This document shows, in pieces, positions 55,681-64,000 of a stretch of DNA of 64,000 nucleotides (position 1 is its first letter; each line of letters opens with the position of its first letter). The stretch comes from Rhodobiaceae bacterium UBA7804 (lineage in GTDB: Bacteria > Pseudomonadota > Alphaproteobacteria > Parvibaculales > Parvibaculaceae), in assembly GCA_002480495.1 (NCBI GenBank), contig DLCG01000006.1, positions 104,479 through 168,478 on the forward strand, written 5' to 3'. The position numbers and the translations under genes are program-made. The notes under the pieces are model-generated. The model was not told the DNA's origin. It ran no database searches and saw nothing but the letters and a program-made list of their open reading frames with translations.

Positions 55681-58308
55681 GTGTTGAAGGCGGCAGAAAG
55701 CCGGAAAGAGGGCGTTTTTCGGCGCAGGCTTGGTCTTGTCCCGGTGCTTGGCGCGGCTGCCTTGCCCCTGGCCTTACCCCTGGGTGCCGCTTTCGCCGCA
55801 TCCGCCGCCGCCGCGCAGGAAGCGCTGCAACAGCCAAGCACACCCGGCCTCATGGACCAGCTCGCCGTTCTGGGCCTTCCCGCGGAAGCCGCTGCCGAAC
55901 CCGCCGTCGCCACCTCCTTCGCCATTGCCGCGGGCCTCGCCTTCGCTGGTCTCCTTGCCGCCATCACGGGCCTTCGCGCCTCCCGCGCCGCGCGCCGCGT
56001 CGCGCTGGAGCGCGAGACGAGCCTTGCCGCCCTCGAAGCGCGTCTCGACGCGGCGGAATCGATCCTCGCCGCCGAGCCCGATGCCGTCTTCATCTGGACG
56101 CCGGAATCGCTCCGCGCCGCGCCCGGCACCTTCCAGGCCCGGCCCCGTATCGTCGGCTCCACGGCGACGCTGGTCGATCCTTCGTCGGGCGATCTCGATT
56201 TCAACTACCTGCTGACGCGGCTCGAGCCTGAAAATGCCGGCCGCCTCAACACGGCGGTCCAGCGCCTGCGCACGCGCGGCGCGCGCTTCTCGCTCCATGT
56301 TCAGTCTACGGACGGACGTACCTTCGAGGCCGAAGGCCGCCCCGCCGGCGCGCTCGCCGTTCTCTGGCTGCGCGACGTCACGGGCGAGCGCGCGGAGGTC
56401 TCGCGCCTGAAGGAGCGCCTCCGCCAGGCGGAGTATAGCCGCAGCCGCTTCGAGGAACATCTGATGCAGGCCCCCTTCGCGGCCTGGCGCCGCGATGAGC
56501 GGGGCGATCTCGTCTGGGTGAACGCGGCCTATGCCCGCGCGGTCGATGCCGCCTCGCCGGAAGACGCGGTCACGCGCGGTCTCGAACTTCTCGGCGAGGA
56601 AACTCTCTCTTCGCTCCGCCGCGCCCTTTTCGACCGCTCCCGCGCCCGCGAGCGCAGCCACGCCATCATGGCGGGCGAGCGCCGTTCGCTCGACATCGTG
56701 GAGCAGCGCCTGTCCGACGGCATCGCCGGCATCGCGATCGACGTTTCCGCGCTCGACGAGGCCGAGGCCGAACTCCGCCGCCACATCGAAAGCCATGCCG
56801 CGACCCTCGACCGCGTGACGACGGCGGTCGCGATCTGCGGTCCGGACAAGCGTCTCACCTTCCGCAACCGCGCCTATGAGACGCTTTGGGGTCTCGATCC
56901 GCAATGGCTCGACGGCGGCCCCTCGGATAGCGAGATCCTCGATGAATTGCGCGCCCGCCGCCGCCTGCCGGAACAGGCGAATTTCCAGGCCTGGAAGCAG
57001 GGCCGCATGGAGATTTACACTTCGACGGAGCCGGTCGAGGAGTTCTGGCATCTGCCCGACGGGCGCACCGTCAAGCTGCTCGCCCAGGCCCATCCCTTCG
57101 GCGGCGTCATCTATCTTTATGAAAACGTCACCGAGCGGCTCAATCTCGAAAGTTCCTACAACACGCTCGCCCGCGTACAGCGCGAGACGATCGACCATCT
57201 CTATGAAGGCGTCGCCGTCTTCGGGTCCGATGGCTGCCTCAAGCTCTTCAATCCCGCCTTCCTCAACATCTGGGCGCTGGACGAGGAAAAGCTCGAAGGC
57301 CAGCCGCATGTAAACGAGCTGATCGCGCTCTGCCGTCCGCTCATGTCCGACGAGCGCGAATGGGAAGCGCTCAGAAACGGCGTCACCGGCATGTCCGGCA
57401 TGCGCACGCCGCAGACGGGCCGCCTCGACCGGCCGGACGGCACGGTGGTGGATTATGCGATGGTGCCGCTGCCGGATGGCGCGACCCTCATGACCTATGT
57501 GGACGTGACGGATTCGACGCGCATGGAGCAGGCGCTGCGCGATCGCAACGACGCGCTCGAAACGGCGGACAGGCTGAAATCCGAATTCATCAGCCACGTC
57601 TCCTATCAGTTGCGCACGCCGCTCACGAATATTCTCGGCTTTGGGGAAATTCTCGAGACGGAAATGTTTGGGCCGCTCAATCCGCGCCAGCACGAATACA
57701 TGCAGGGCATTCTCGAATCCTCCGAGACGCTGATCGACGTCGTGAACGACATTCTCGACCTCGCCGTCATCGAGGCGGGCGCCATGACGCTCGATCTCTC
57801 GGATGTCGAATTGTCGGAGGTGATCTATGCGGCGGAGGAATTCGCGCAGCGCCCCGCCCAGAAGAACAAGGTGACGTTGAAGGTCGAATGTCCGAAGGAT
57901 ATCGGCACCGTCCGCGCGGACGAAAAGCGCATCAAGCAGATCATGATCAACCTGCTGTCCAACTCGCTCGCCTTCACGAGCCCCGGCGACGGCATCGTCA
58001 TCGGCGCCGCGCGGCATGAAAATTCGGTCGAGCTCTATGTCGAGGACACAGGGGTCGGCATCAAGCCGGAATTCCAGGGCAATGTTTTCGACCGCTTCGA
58101 GGCGCATGGCGGGTCGGATCGCCGCCGCGGCGCTGGCCTCGGCCTTTCGCTGGTCCGTTCCTTCGTGGAGCTGCATGGCGGCTGGGTCACGCTCGAAAGC
58201 GCCCCCGATGTCGGCACGCGCGTCACCTGCCACCTGCCGGTCCGCGCCGCCCCGCCCGCCGCGGGCGTCACTTCCGCGCCCGCGCCGACGCGCGTGGAAG
58301 CGGGCTGA
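55681..58308 (+). CDS. divL: DivL-type PAS kinase with tyrosine in the H-box
   Basis: The 875-residue protein has an N-terminal membrane region (two hydrophobic segments near residues 20-45 and 80-100), PAS domains (about 120-640) and an HATPase domain with N-box NLLSNSLAF, G1 box DTGVGI and G2 box GAGLGLSL. The phospho-acceptor position reads HVSYQLRTPL: Tyr (codon 57604-57606) replaces His, as in DivL of Caulobacter, an essential cell-cycle factor that modulates CckA. GTG 55681 is chosen because AAGGGG lies eight bases upstream; other starts are possible. Location after ahcY agrees with other alphaproteobacteria as I recall them. Confidence 0.85.
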   Translation: MLKAAESRKEGVFRRRLGLVPVLGAAALPLALPLGAAFAASAAAAQEALQQPSTPGLMDQLAVLGLPAEAAAEPAVATSFAIAAGLAFAGLLAAITGLRASRAARRVALERETSLAALEARLDAAESILAAEPDAVFIWTPESLRAAPGTFQARPRIVGSTATLVDPSSGDLDFNYLLTRLEPENAGRLNTAVQRLRTRGARFSLHVQSTDGRTFEAEGRPAGALAVLWLRDVTGERAEVSRLKERLRQAEYSRSRFEEHLMQAPFAAWRRDERGDLVWVNAAYARAVDAASPEDAVTRGLELLGEETLSSLRRALFDRSRARERSHAIMAGERRSLDIVEQRLSDGIAGIAIDVSALDEAEAELRRHIESHAATLDRVTTAVAICGPDKRLTFRNRAYETLWGLDPQWLDGGPSDSEILDELRARRRLPEQANFQAWKQGRMEIYTSTEPVEEFWHLPDGRTVKLLAQAHPFGGVIYLYENVTERLNLESSYNTLARVQRETIDHLYEGVAVFGSDGCLKLFNPAFLNIWALDEEKLEGQPHVNELIALCRPLMSDEREWEALRNGVTGMSGMRTPQTGRLDRPDGTVVDYAMVPLPDGATLMTYVDVTDSTRMEQALRDRNDALETADRLKSEFISHVSYQLRTPLTNILGFGEILETEMFGPLNPRQHEYMQGILESSETLIDVVNDILDLAVIEAGAMTLDLSDVELSEVIYAAEEFAQRPAQKNKVTLKVECPKDIGTVRADEKRIKQIMINLLSNSLAFTSPGDGIVIGAARHENSVELYVEDTGVGIKPEFQGNVFDRFEAHGGSDRRRGAGLGLSLVRSFVELHGGWVTLESAPDVGTRVTCHLPVRAAPPAAGVTSAPAPTRVEAG

Positions 58309-58339
58309 TCCGTCTGACCTTCGCTTTCACAAAACGAAT

Positions 58340-58377
58340 GTCATCCCGGCTTTCGCCGGGATGACGCCGGTTTTTTT
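58340..58377 (+). terminator. REP-like hairpin terminator after divL
   Basis: GTCATCCCGGC (58340-58350) pairs perfectly with GCCGGGATGAC (58355-58365), and a run of seven T follows at 58371-58377. The palindrome GTCATCCCGGC/GCCGGGATGAC is a dispersed repeat in many proteobacterial genomes; here it functions as a terminator. Confidence 0.85.
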
Positions 58378-58501
58378 GTGAACCCTTGGGCAAAGGCGCA
58401 ATTAATTCTCCACCGCACCTCAGCGTCTCTGTTTGCAAGAAAGGGCACCTCTTTCGAGACGCCCCCCTTCGCATTCGATCCGCGAAGTCCGGCAAAAGCC
58501 C

Positions 58502-58810
58502 TCACAAAAATATCCTGTAGGGCACGCTCGTCCCGTCCGGCTCCTTGACCTGGAACTCCGCGCCGCGCTCGGCTTCCTGGATCAGCGCCTCGTAGAGCCG
58601 CAGCGCGTTGCGGATCACTTCCGCATAGGAAGCGGCCTCCGTCTTTTCCTTCAGCTGCTGCAGCCGCTCCATCGCCTGCGGCGGCAGTTCGAGCTGCACG
58701 CGCGTCGTGTCGCGCTCTTCCGGGCCGCAGCGCCGCCCGCGTCCGTGGCGGCGCCCGCGCCGGCCCCGGCGGGCTTCCTCTTCCATCTCTTCCTTGCCGC
58801 TGTCGCTCAT
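58502..58810 (-). CDS. Ribbon-helix-helix-like small protein
   Basis: The 102-residue protein has a basic, Arg/Gly-rich N-terminus (residues 13-35) and a probable ribbon-helix-helix domain: strand TRVQLELPP, a helix with ERLQQLKEKT and a second helix with SYAEVIRNALRLYEALI. Such domains bind DNA as dimers. The start overlaps the stop of the upstream gene (ATGA), so they form an operon. No toxin gene is adjacent; a transcription-factor role is likelier than an antitoxin role. Targets are unknown. Confidence 0.65.
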   Translation of the reverse strand: MSDSGKEEMEEEARRGRRGRRHGRGRRCGPEERDTTRVQLELPPQAMERLQQLKEKTEAASYAEVIRNALRLYEALIQEAERGAEFQVKEPDGTSVPYRIFL

Positions 58811-59235
58811 GCCGCGTCACTCCCCGGGTGGCGGCGTTCGAAGCCGTCTTCGTTCCGGCTCCAGTCGCGATAGTCGAAACTGCGGCGCCTGCGCCGGGGC
58901 GGACCCGCGAGCAGCAGAAGCACCGCGATGACGCCGAGCGTGGCAAGCGGATAGCTCGCCGCCGCTGAAACCAGCGCCACGAGAGCGGCGATCGCCAGGA
59001 ACAGGATGAAGATGCGCGGCATGCCATAGCCGCCATGCCATCCTTCTCGATGCGCGCGCCAGTCGCGCGCCCGGCCGTCCCGGCCGTGACCGCAGCGCCA
59101 TTCCGCGCTGAAATCCACGCGCCCGCGCCGCGGTTCTTCCAGCAGCGGAAAATCCTCGCCGACGCCCACCTTGTAGCGCGTGGCGGCTTCAGGCTCCTCC
59201 CGGCGCTCTTCCGCGCCGTCCCGTTCTTCGCTCAT
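58807..59235 (-). CDS. Hypothetical membrane protein (142 aa)
   Basis: The 142-residue product has a charged N-terminal half (Arg, Glu, Trp and Gly rich) and one long hydrophobic stretch (about residues 74-108) that could form two membrane helices, followed by a basic RRRRRS segment. No family is recognised. It overlaps the ribbon-helix-helix gene by four bases. The DNA-binding-like partner suggests a small regulatory pair, but this is speculation. Confidence 0.6.
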   Translation of the reverse strand: MSEERDGAEERREEPEAATRYKVGVGEDFPLLEEPRRGRVDFSAEWRCGHGRDGRARDWRAHREGWHGGYGMPRIFILFLAIAALVALVSAAASYPLATLGVIAVLLLLAGPPRRRRRSFDYRDWSRNEDGFERRHPGSDAA

Positions 59236-59417
59236 CTAAGGGTCCTCCTGATCGTGCCGCTCCCCCATGGAGCGGCGATCATCAGTTCTGGATATTTAAA
59301 TAATCAAAATATCATCATCATTCAATCCGAAAATACAGAAATTCCGTAAGGCGTTGAAATTCTTGCCCTTTCCCCCTGCGGGAGGGAGCCTGAAAGCTTC
59401 TGAAAAGGAGGCCTCCC

Positions 59418-60161
59418 ATGCCCGCAGCGAAAAGCCGAAAGCCTTACGAACTCTTCTACTGGCCGGGCATTCCCGGCCGGGGCGAATATGTCCGCCTCGC
59501 GCTCGAAGAGGCGGGCGCGCCTTACGTCGATGTCGCCCGCGAGCGCGAGGGCGGCATGGACGAGATGATGGCGCTCATGGAGGCGGAGGGCACGAAGCAT
59601 CCTGCCTTCGCGCCGCCCTTCCTGCGCGACGGGCGCGTCGTCGTCGGCCAGGTCGCGGCGATCCTCTTCTATCTCGGCCCTCGCTTGCGGCTCGCGCCGA
59701 AGTCCGAAGTGGCCGCGCTCTGGACGCACCAGATCGAGCTCACCATCACCGACTTCGTGGCCGAAGCCCATGACGTGCATCATCCGGTCGGCGTCGGCCT
59801 CTATTACGAGGATCAGAAGAAGGAAGCCGCCCGCCGAGCCGAAGAGTTCCGGGGCCAGCGTATCCCGAAATTTCTCGACTGGTTCGAATTGGTGATGGAG
59901 GCGAACGGCGCGACGAAGGAAAAGCCGCACCTTGTCGGCAGGTCGCTCACCTATGCCGACCTCTCGCTCTTCCACACGGTCGGCGGCCTCAAGCATGCCT
60001 TCCCCAAGGCAATGGGCCGGCTCATGAAGAACCGGCCCCTCGTTTCGTCGCTTCATTCAAAGGTGGGCAAGCGTCCGAAAATCGCCGCCTATATGAAGAG
60101 CGGGCGCCGCCAGCCTTTCGGTGACGGCATCTTCCGCCACTATTCGGAGCTCGACAGATAA
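59418..60161 (+). CDS. Glutathione S-transferase (sigma-like)
   Basis: The 247-residue protein has an N-terminal thioredoxin-fold half with YWPGIPGRGEYVRLALEE, the Tyr/Arg-rich active-site edge seen in alpha/mu/sigma-type GSTs, and a helical C-terminal half with SLTYADLSLFH. It conjugates glutathione to electrophiles or reduces peroxides. AAGGAGG is well placed before ATG 59418. The adjacent Cu/Zn SOD gene is convergent, so the two are not an operon, but both serve stress defence. Confidence 0.87.
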   Translation: MPAAKSRKPYELFYWPGIPGRGEYVRLALEEAGAPYVDVAREREGGMDEMMALMEAEGTKHPAFAPPFLRDGRVVVGQVAAILFYLGPRLRLAPKSEVAALWTHQIELTITDFVAEAHDVHHPVGVGLYYEDQKKEAARRAEEFRGQRIPKFLDWFELVMEANGATKEKPHLVGRSLTYADLSLFHTVGGLKHAFPKAMGRLMKNRPLVSSLHSKVGKRPKIAAYMKSGRRQPFGDGIFRHYSELDR

Positions 60162-60186
60162 CCGCCCCTCCCTTGCGGGTAGGGGG

Positions 60187-60747
60187 TCACTCCACCTTCT
60201 CGATCACCGCGCAGGCAACGCGTCCGCCCGCGCCGCCGATCGGCTGGCTCTTGTGGTCGTCAGGCCCTTCATGGATGACGAGCGCCGATCCGTTTTCGTC
60301 CAGCAGGAAGGCGCGGTCGTCCGCTTCCGTGGCGGTCAGCGTCACGCGGTCGGAATAGAGTTCCGCATTCACCGCGCCGTCCTCCGCCGCATGGATGTTC
60401 GGCAGGTCGCCATCGTCCGGCCCTTCGGGGTTCAGAAGCCCGTGCGGTTCCTTCTCGTCGTGATGCACATGGCTGCCCGATTTCTTGAAGCCTTCGTCCG
60501 AGCAGTCGCCCGTATCGTGGAAATGGATCGCATGCCAGCCTGGCGTCAGCCCCTCCACATTCACGCGAATGACGACGCCGTCCGGTCCCTCGGCAAGGTC
60601 CGCCGTCCCGATGTCGGCGGCGCCCTGCGCCTTGAACGTCCCGGTTGCGAGCGGCGCATGGTTGTCGGCAAGGGCTGGCCCGGCGATAAGCGCGCCGAGA
60701 AGGCAGCTCCCGGCGGCCAGCGGCGCGAGGCGGGGAAATGGCGTCAT
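60187..60747 (-). CDS. sodC: Periplasmic Cu/Zn superoxide dismutase
   Basis: The 186-residue protein has a Sec signal peptide (cleavage near ALAD) and the SodC metal ligands: His pair in HAIHFHDTGDC, the bridging and zinc region HGLLNPEGPDDGDLPN, and the final His in IHEGPDDHKS. The two disulfide cysteines (GDC and VACAV) are present. It dismutes superoxide in the periplasm. GGAG precedes ATG 60747. It resembles prokaryotic SodC of the longer type; nothing is missing. Confidence 0.93.
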   Translation of the reverse strand: MTPFPRLAPLAAGSCLLGALIAGPALADNHAPLATGTFKAQGAADIGTADLAEGPDGVVIRVNVEGLTPGWHAIHFHDTGDCSDEGFKKSGSHVHHDEKEPHGLLNPEGPDDGDLPNIHAAEDGAVNAELYSDRVTLTATEADDRAFLLDENGSALVIHEGPDDHKSQPIGGAGGRVACAVIEKVE

Positions 60748-60939
60748 GAGGGCTCTCCTTTGAAAATCTGTCGCATTCCAGAGAGAAACTAGCCCATTCG
60801 CGGGTCATGAAAACCCCGCCGCCTGACTTCACGAAGCCGTGAGGAGGGATTTCTCGCTGGCGACCGAATGACCGAAATGTTATTTTTGGTCAGTTCCTGC
60901 ATATGAGCCTCCAGCCGGACCAGCCAGAAGAGGTCGCCC

Positions 60940-61407
60940 ATGCCCATTTCCCTCACCGTCAACGGAAAGCGCCATGAGCTCGATGTCGAGCCCGAGATGC
61001 CGCTTCTCTGGGTCATCCGCGACGAGCTCGGCCTCACGGGCACGAAGTTCGGCTGCGGCATCGCTGCCTGCGGCGCCTGCACCGTCCATGTGGATGGCGT
61101 GGCGACGCGCACTTGCGTGACCCCGGTCGAGGTCGTGGACGGCGCGGAAATCACCACCATCGAGGCGCTTGCCGCCTCATCCGGCGCGGGCGAGGGCGAG
61201 CTTTCCGCCCTTCAGGCCGCCTGGGTCGCGAAACAGGTTCCCCAATGCGGCTATTGTCAGTCCGGCATGCTGATGGCCGTTTCGGCGCTTCTTGCCGAAA
61301 ATCCTCAGCCTACTGATGAAGATATAGACGCCGCCATAACGAATGTCTGCCGCTGCGGTACCTATCCGCGTATCCGCGCCGCGATCCGCGAAGTCACATC
61401 GGCCTGA
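60940..61407 (+). CDS. iorA: Isoquinoline 1-oxidoreductase-type [2Fe-2S] subunit
   Basis: The 155-residue protein has the two [2Fe-2S] centres of the xanthine oxidase family small subunit: plant-type Cys39, Cys44, Cys47 and Cys59, and the second cluster Cys104, Cys107, Cys138 and Cys140. It passes electrons from the molybdenum subunit encoded 14 bp downstream. This two-subunit layout without an FAD subunit is the isoquinoline/aldehyde oxidoreductase type, which donates electrons to a cytochrome or other acceptor. Confidence 0.9.
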   Translation: MPISLTVNGKRHELDVEPEMPLLWVIRDELGLTGTKFGCGIAACGACTVHVDGVATRTCVTPVEVVDGAEITTIEALAASSGAGEGELSALQAAWVAKQVPQCGYCQSGMLMAVSALLAENPQPTDEDIDAAITNVCRCGTYPRIRAAIREVTSA

Positions 61408-61421
61408 GCGAGGAAAGACAC

Positions 61422-63683
61422 ATGAAACTCGGAAAGCCCACCCGCCGTCAGTTCCTCATCGCCGGTGGCGCCGTTGCGGGCGGCGCGCTCCTCATCGGCT
61501 ACGCCTCGTCGGGCCCCTCGCGCCGTGCACAGGCCGATGCCGCCGCCTCGGCTGGCGGCGAACGCTTCGTCACCACCTGGCTCAAGATAGCGCCGGACAA
61601 CACGGTCACCGTCTATGTGCCCCATGCCGATATGGGGCAGGGCACGATCACCGCGCTCGCCATGATGGCGGCCGAGGAACTCGATGCCGACTGGTCGCTG
61701 GTGCGCGCCGAACAGGCGCCTGCCGAATCCGCTTTCGCAAACGAGTCGCTCGGCAACCGTTTCGTGCCGGGCGATGGCGTGCCGCCCATGCTGAAGGGTG
61801 TCAATGCCGCCGCCTGGTATCAGGTGGCGAAATTCATGAGCCTTCAGATCACCGGCGGCTCCATGGCGGTCCGCTACACCGGCCAGCACGGCATGCGCAC
61901 CACGGGCGCCGCCGCGAAGGAAATGCTGTTGAAGGCGGCCGCTTCGCGCTGGAACTGTTCGCCGTCGGACTGTACCGCCGCGATGAGCATGGTCACGGGC
62001 CCCAAGGGCGAGACCGCCACCTATGGCGAGCTTGCCGCCGACGCCGCCGAATATTCGCCCTCCGCCTCGCCGAAGCTCAAATCGCGAAGCGAATACAAGA
62101 TCGTCGGCACGCCGCGTCCCCGCTTCGACATTCCGGGCAAGGTCGATGGCAGCGCGAAATACGGTATCGATGCCCGTCCGGAAGGCCTCCTCTATGCCGC
62201 GGTGAGGCTCGGCCCCGTCTCGCGCTCCACCGTCGTCTCCTATGACGCCTCGCAGGTGCTTTCGCGCCGTGGTGTGAAGAAGGTGGTCGAATTTCCGGGC
62301 GGCGTTGCCGTCGTTGCCGACAATTACTGGCGCGCGAAGGAAGCCGCCGCCGCGCTCGACGTCGAGTTCGACGCCGGCGACAAGGTGAACGTCTCCTCGG
62401 AAACGATCTTCGCCGCTCAAGCGGAGGCGCTTTCCCGCGAAACGGACGAAGACAAGGAAGTGGGCGATGCCGCCTCCGTCTTCTCCTCCGCGCCTGAAAC
62501 GGAAGGCGCGGAAATCGTCTCCGCCGAATACCGCGTGCCCTATCTCGCCCATGCCTGCATGGAACCGATGAACTGCACCGTCTGGATTCGCGACGGCAAG
62601 GCCGATGTCTGGGTCGGCGTGCAGGACCCGCTCGGCACGCGCGCCCGCATCGCCGATGTCACCGGCATCGACTTCGACAATGTCACCGTGCACCCGATGC
62701 TGCTGGGCGGCGGTTTCGGCCGCCGCATCCCGCTTCGCGAGGGCTTCTTCGATTTCCCGAGCGAGATCGACTTCGCGGCCATCATCGCGAAGGAAGTCGA
62801 TGCGCCTGTGAAGCTCGTCTACTCCCGCGAGGATGATATCCAGCACGATGCCTACCGCCCGGCGGTGACGAGCCGCATCCGCGCGGTCGTCGGCCCGGAC
62901 GGCTATCCAACGGCTTACGAAAATCTCTACGTCTACAAGGACGATCCGGAGGAAGCGCCGCATATTCCCTATGGCATCGCGAACCAGTCGATCCGCTATG
63001 CCGAGGTGCCGACGCATATTCCGCGCGGGCCCTGGCGCTCCGTCGCGCATACGCAGCACACTTTCTTTTCCGAAAGCTTCTTCGACGAGCTCGCGCATCG
63101 AGCGGGGAAAGATCCGCTCGAATACCGCCTCGCGCTCCTGAAGGATCAGCCGCGTCATGCCGCCGTGCTGAAGCTCGCGGCGGAAAAGGCCGGCTGGGGA
63201 AAGAAACTGCCGCAAGGCCACTACCACGGTATCGCCGTGCAGCAGAGCTTCGGCTCCATCGTTGCGGAAGTGGCGGAAGTCTCGATCGAGGATGGCTCTC
63301 CCCGCATCCACCGCGTGGTGGCCGCTGTCGATTGCGGCCTCGTCGTCCATCCGGACACCGCCGCACAGCAGGTGGAATCGGGCATCATCTACGGGCTCAC
63401 CGCCGCTCTCTATGGCGAAATCAGCATCGAGAACGGTGCCGTCGTGCAGACGAACTTCACCGACTACGAGATGCTGCATCTCTCCGAATGCCCGGAGATC
63501 GAGGTCCATTTCGTGGATAGCGATGCGCCCATCGGCGGCCTCGGCGAACCGGCAACGCCCGTCGTCTCCGCCGCCGTGTCGAATGCGATCTTCGCCGCCA
63601 CCGGCACCCGTATCCGCCAGCTCCCCTTCAAGCTGCACGACCTCAGCCAGGTATCGGACAAGTTCGCCCAGGCTGCTGATTAA
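61422..63683 (+). CDS. iorB: Molybdopterin-binding oxidoreductase large subunit
   Basis: The 753-residue protein begins with a twin-arginine signal (TRRQFL, Arg8-Arg9, then a hydrophobic stretch), so the assembled enzyme is exported to the periplasm. The remainder matches the molybdopterin cytosine-dinucleotide subunit of the IorB type: GGGFGRR (cofactor loop), GPWRSVAH and the C-terminal GGLGEPATP with the catalytic-region Glu. It hydroxylates N-heterocycles or oxidises aldehydes. The precise substrate is unknown; isoquinoline is only the family name. Confidence 0.9.
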   Translation: MKLGKPTRRQFLIAGGAVAGGALLIGYASSGPSRRAQADAAASAGGERFVTTWLKIAPDNTVTVYVPHADMGQGTITALAMMAAEELDADWSLVRAEQAPAESAFANESLGNRFVPGDGVPPMLKGVNAAAWYQVAKFMSLQITGGSMAVRYTGQHGMRTTGAAAKEMLLKAAASRWNCSPSDCTAAMSMVTGPKGETATYGELAADAAEYSPSASPKLKSRSEYKIVGTPRPRFDIPGKVDGSAKYGIDARPEGLLYAAVRLGPVSRSTVVSYDASQVLSRRGVKKVVEFPGGVAVVADNYWRAKEAAAALDVEFDAGDKVNVSSETIFAAQAEALSRETDEDKEVGDAASVFSSAPETEGAEIVSAEYRVPYLAHACMEPMNCTVWIRDGKADVWVGVQDPLGTRARIADVTGIDFDNVTVHPMLLGGGFGRRIPLREGFFDFPSEIDFAAIIAKEVDAPVKLVYSREDDIQHDAYRPAVTSRIRAVVGPDGYPTAYENLYVYKDDPEEAPHIPYGIANQSIRYAEVPTHIPRGPWRSVAHTQHTFFSESFFDELAHRAGKDPLEYRLALLKDQPRHAAVLKLAAEKAGWGKKLPQGHYHGIAVQQSFGSIVAEVAEVSIEDGSPRIHRVVAAVDCGLVVHPDTAAQQVESGIIYGLTAALYGEISIENGAVVQTNFTDYEMLHLSECPEIEVHFVDSDAPIGGLGEPATPVVSAAVSNAIFAATGTRIRQLPFKLHDLSQVSDKFAQAAD

Positions 63684-63724
63684 GACGGCGGCGGACTGAC
63701 CTCGCGCTGCCCGGCGCCCGGCTT

Positions 63725-64000
63725 CTAGAAGACGAACCAGCCATGGGCGCCGGCCATGGCGCCCGCGATGGTGACGAGGCTCGCCGTCAGCAGCACGGCA
63801 TGCGCGCGTTGCACGAAGGCGAAGGTGCCCTCGGGGTCGCGAGCGGCCCGGGTGCGGAACCAGTCATGCAGGAAGAGCGGTTCGGCGATGAAGAGCACGA
63901 CGGTGAAGATCGCCCAGACCGCCACCATCGCTTGCATCCACCAATAATCCGCTTCCGCGAAGCGGTACCAGGCATCGAGCTTCCACGTCATGTAGAAGCC
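63725..64000 (-). CDS. Membrane protein, C-terminal part (cut by window end)
   Basis: The minus-strand frame ends at TAG 63725 and is still open at base 64000. At least 91 residues are visible, with two hydrophobic segments (MVAVWAIFTVVLFIAEPLFL and AVLLTASLVTIAGAMAGAHG) and a basic loop between them. The visible ATG at 63991 is preceded in frame by GFY, so it is internal. It resembles small inner-membrane proteins with an aromatic-rich first loop, but I cannot name the family. Confidence 0.6.
   Translation of the reverse strand, partial: GFYMTWKLDAWYRFAEADYWWMQAMVAVWAIFTVVLFIAEPLFLHDWFRTRAARDPEGTFAFVQRAHAVLLTASLVTIAGAMAGAHGWFVF

Noticed and set aside
54039..58233. Long minus-strand open frames opposite ahcY and divL
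   Set aside because: They are antisense to well-recognised genes, have biased Arg/Ala/Glu composition and carry no domain motifs.
61362..63638. A 758-codon minus-strand open frame opposite the molybdenum subunit
   Set aside because: The plus-strand frame has a TAT signal and family motifs; the antisense product shows none.

Overview
The window is chromosomal DNA from a GC-rich alphaproteobacterium. Markers of that class are a ChvG/ChvI pair followed by a short HPr kinase, EIIA and HPr; a DivL-type kinase with Tyr in place of the phospho-acceptor His; and a hybrid CheA operon with a CheZ-like protein. From memory the gene mix resembles hydrocarbon-degrading genera such as Parvibaculum. That assignment is inference; I ran no search.

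Layout. 1-3188: right end of a Tad/Flp pilus locus (tadB fragment, tadC, tadD, a small lipoprotein, flp pilin, tadE). 3195-6096: a soluble sensor kinase converging on an OmpR-type regulator. 6482-7097: two small hypothetical genes. 7239-10713: a diiron-type protein and a P450 in one operon, divergent from an AraC regulator, with a perfect 10-bp inverted repeat between them. 10760-15857: two paralogous glycine-rich lipoproteins and a DUF1302 outer-membrane protein. 16013-21152: TetR regulator, Zn alcohol dehydrogenase, thiolase, MerR regulator and aldehyde dehydrogenase. With the P450 region this reads as uptake and oxidation of a hydrophobic substrate.

21711-33304: chemotaxis operon cheA-W-Y-Z-B-R, preceded by a globin-coupled soluble receptor and a multi-PAS kinase, with a divergent four-cysteine FNR-type regulator; an oxygen or redox responsive module. 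33385-38806: a P-loop protein, tRNA-Arg(CCG), a small TetR regulon (three copies of TTGGTC-N4-GACCAA), a PAS protein and an ABC ATPase. 38929-46664: polA, membrane and small proteins, a GST/YafY pair, and pckA. 47120-52919: M20 peptidase, chvI-chvG-hprK-EIIA-HPr. 52948-58308: thioesterase, ahcY with its own promoter and leader, and divL. 58502-64000: small proteins, GST, Cu/Zn SOD, a two-subunit molybdenum oxidoreductase, and a membrane protein cut by the window end.

Most genes are recognisable housekeeping or accessory families. The least explained parts are the glycine-rich lipoprotein/DUF1302 block, the diiron-protein/P450 operon with its operator, and the TetR regulon around 35-37 kb. No transposon, prophage, CRISPR array or rRNA was seen.
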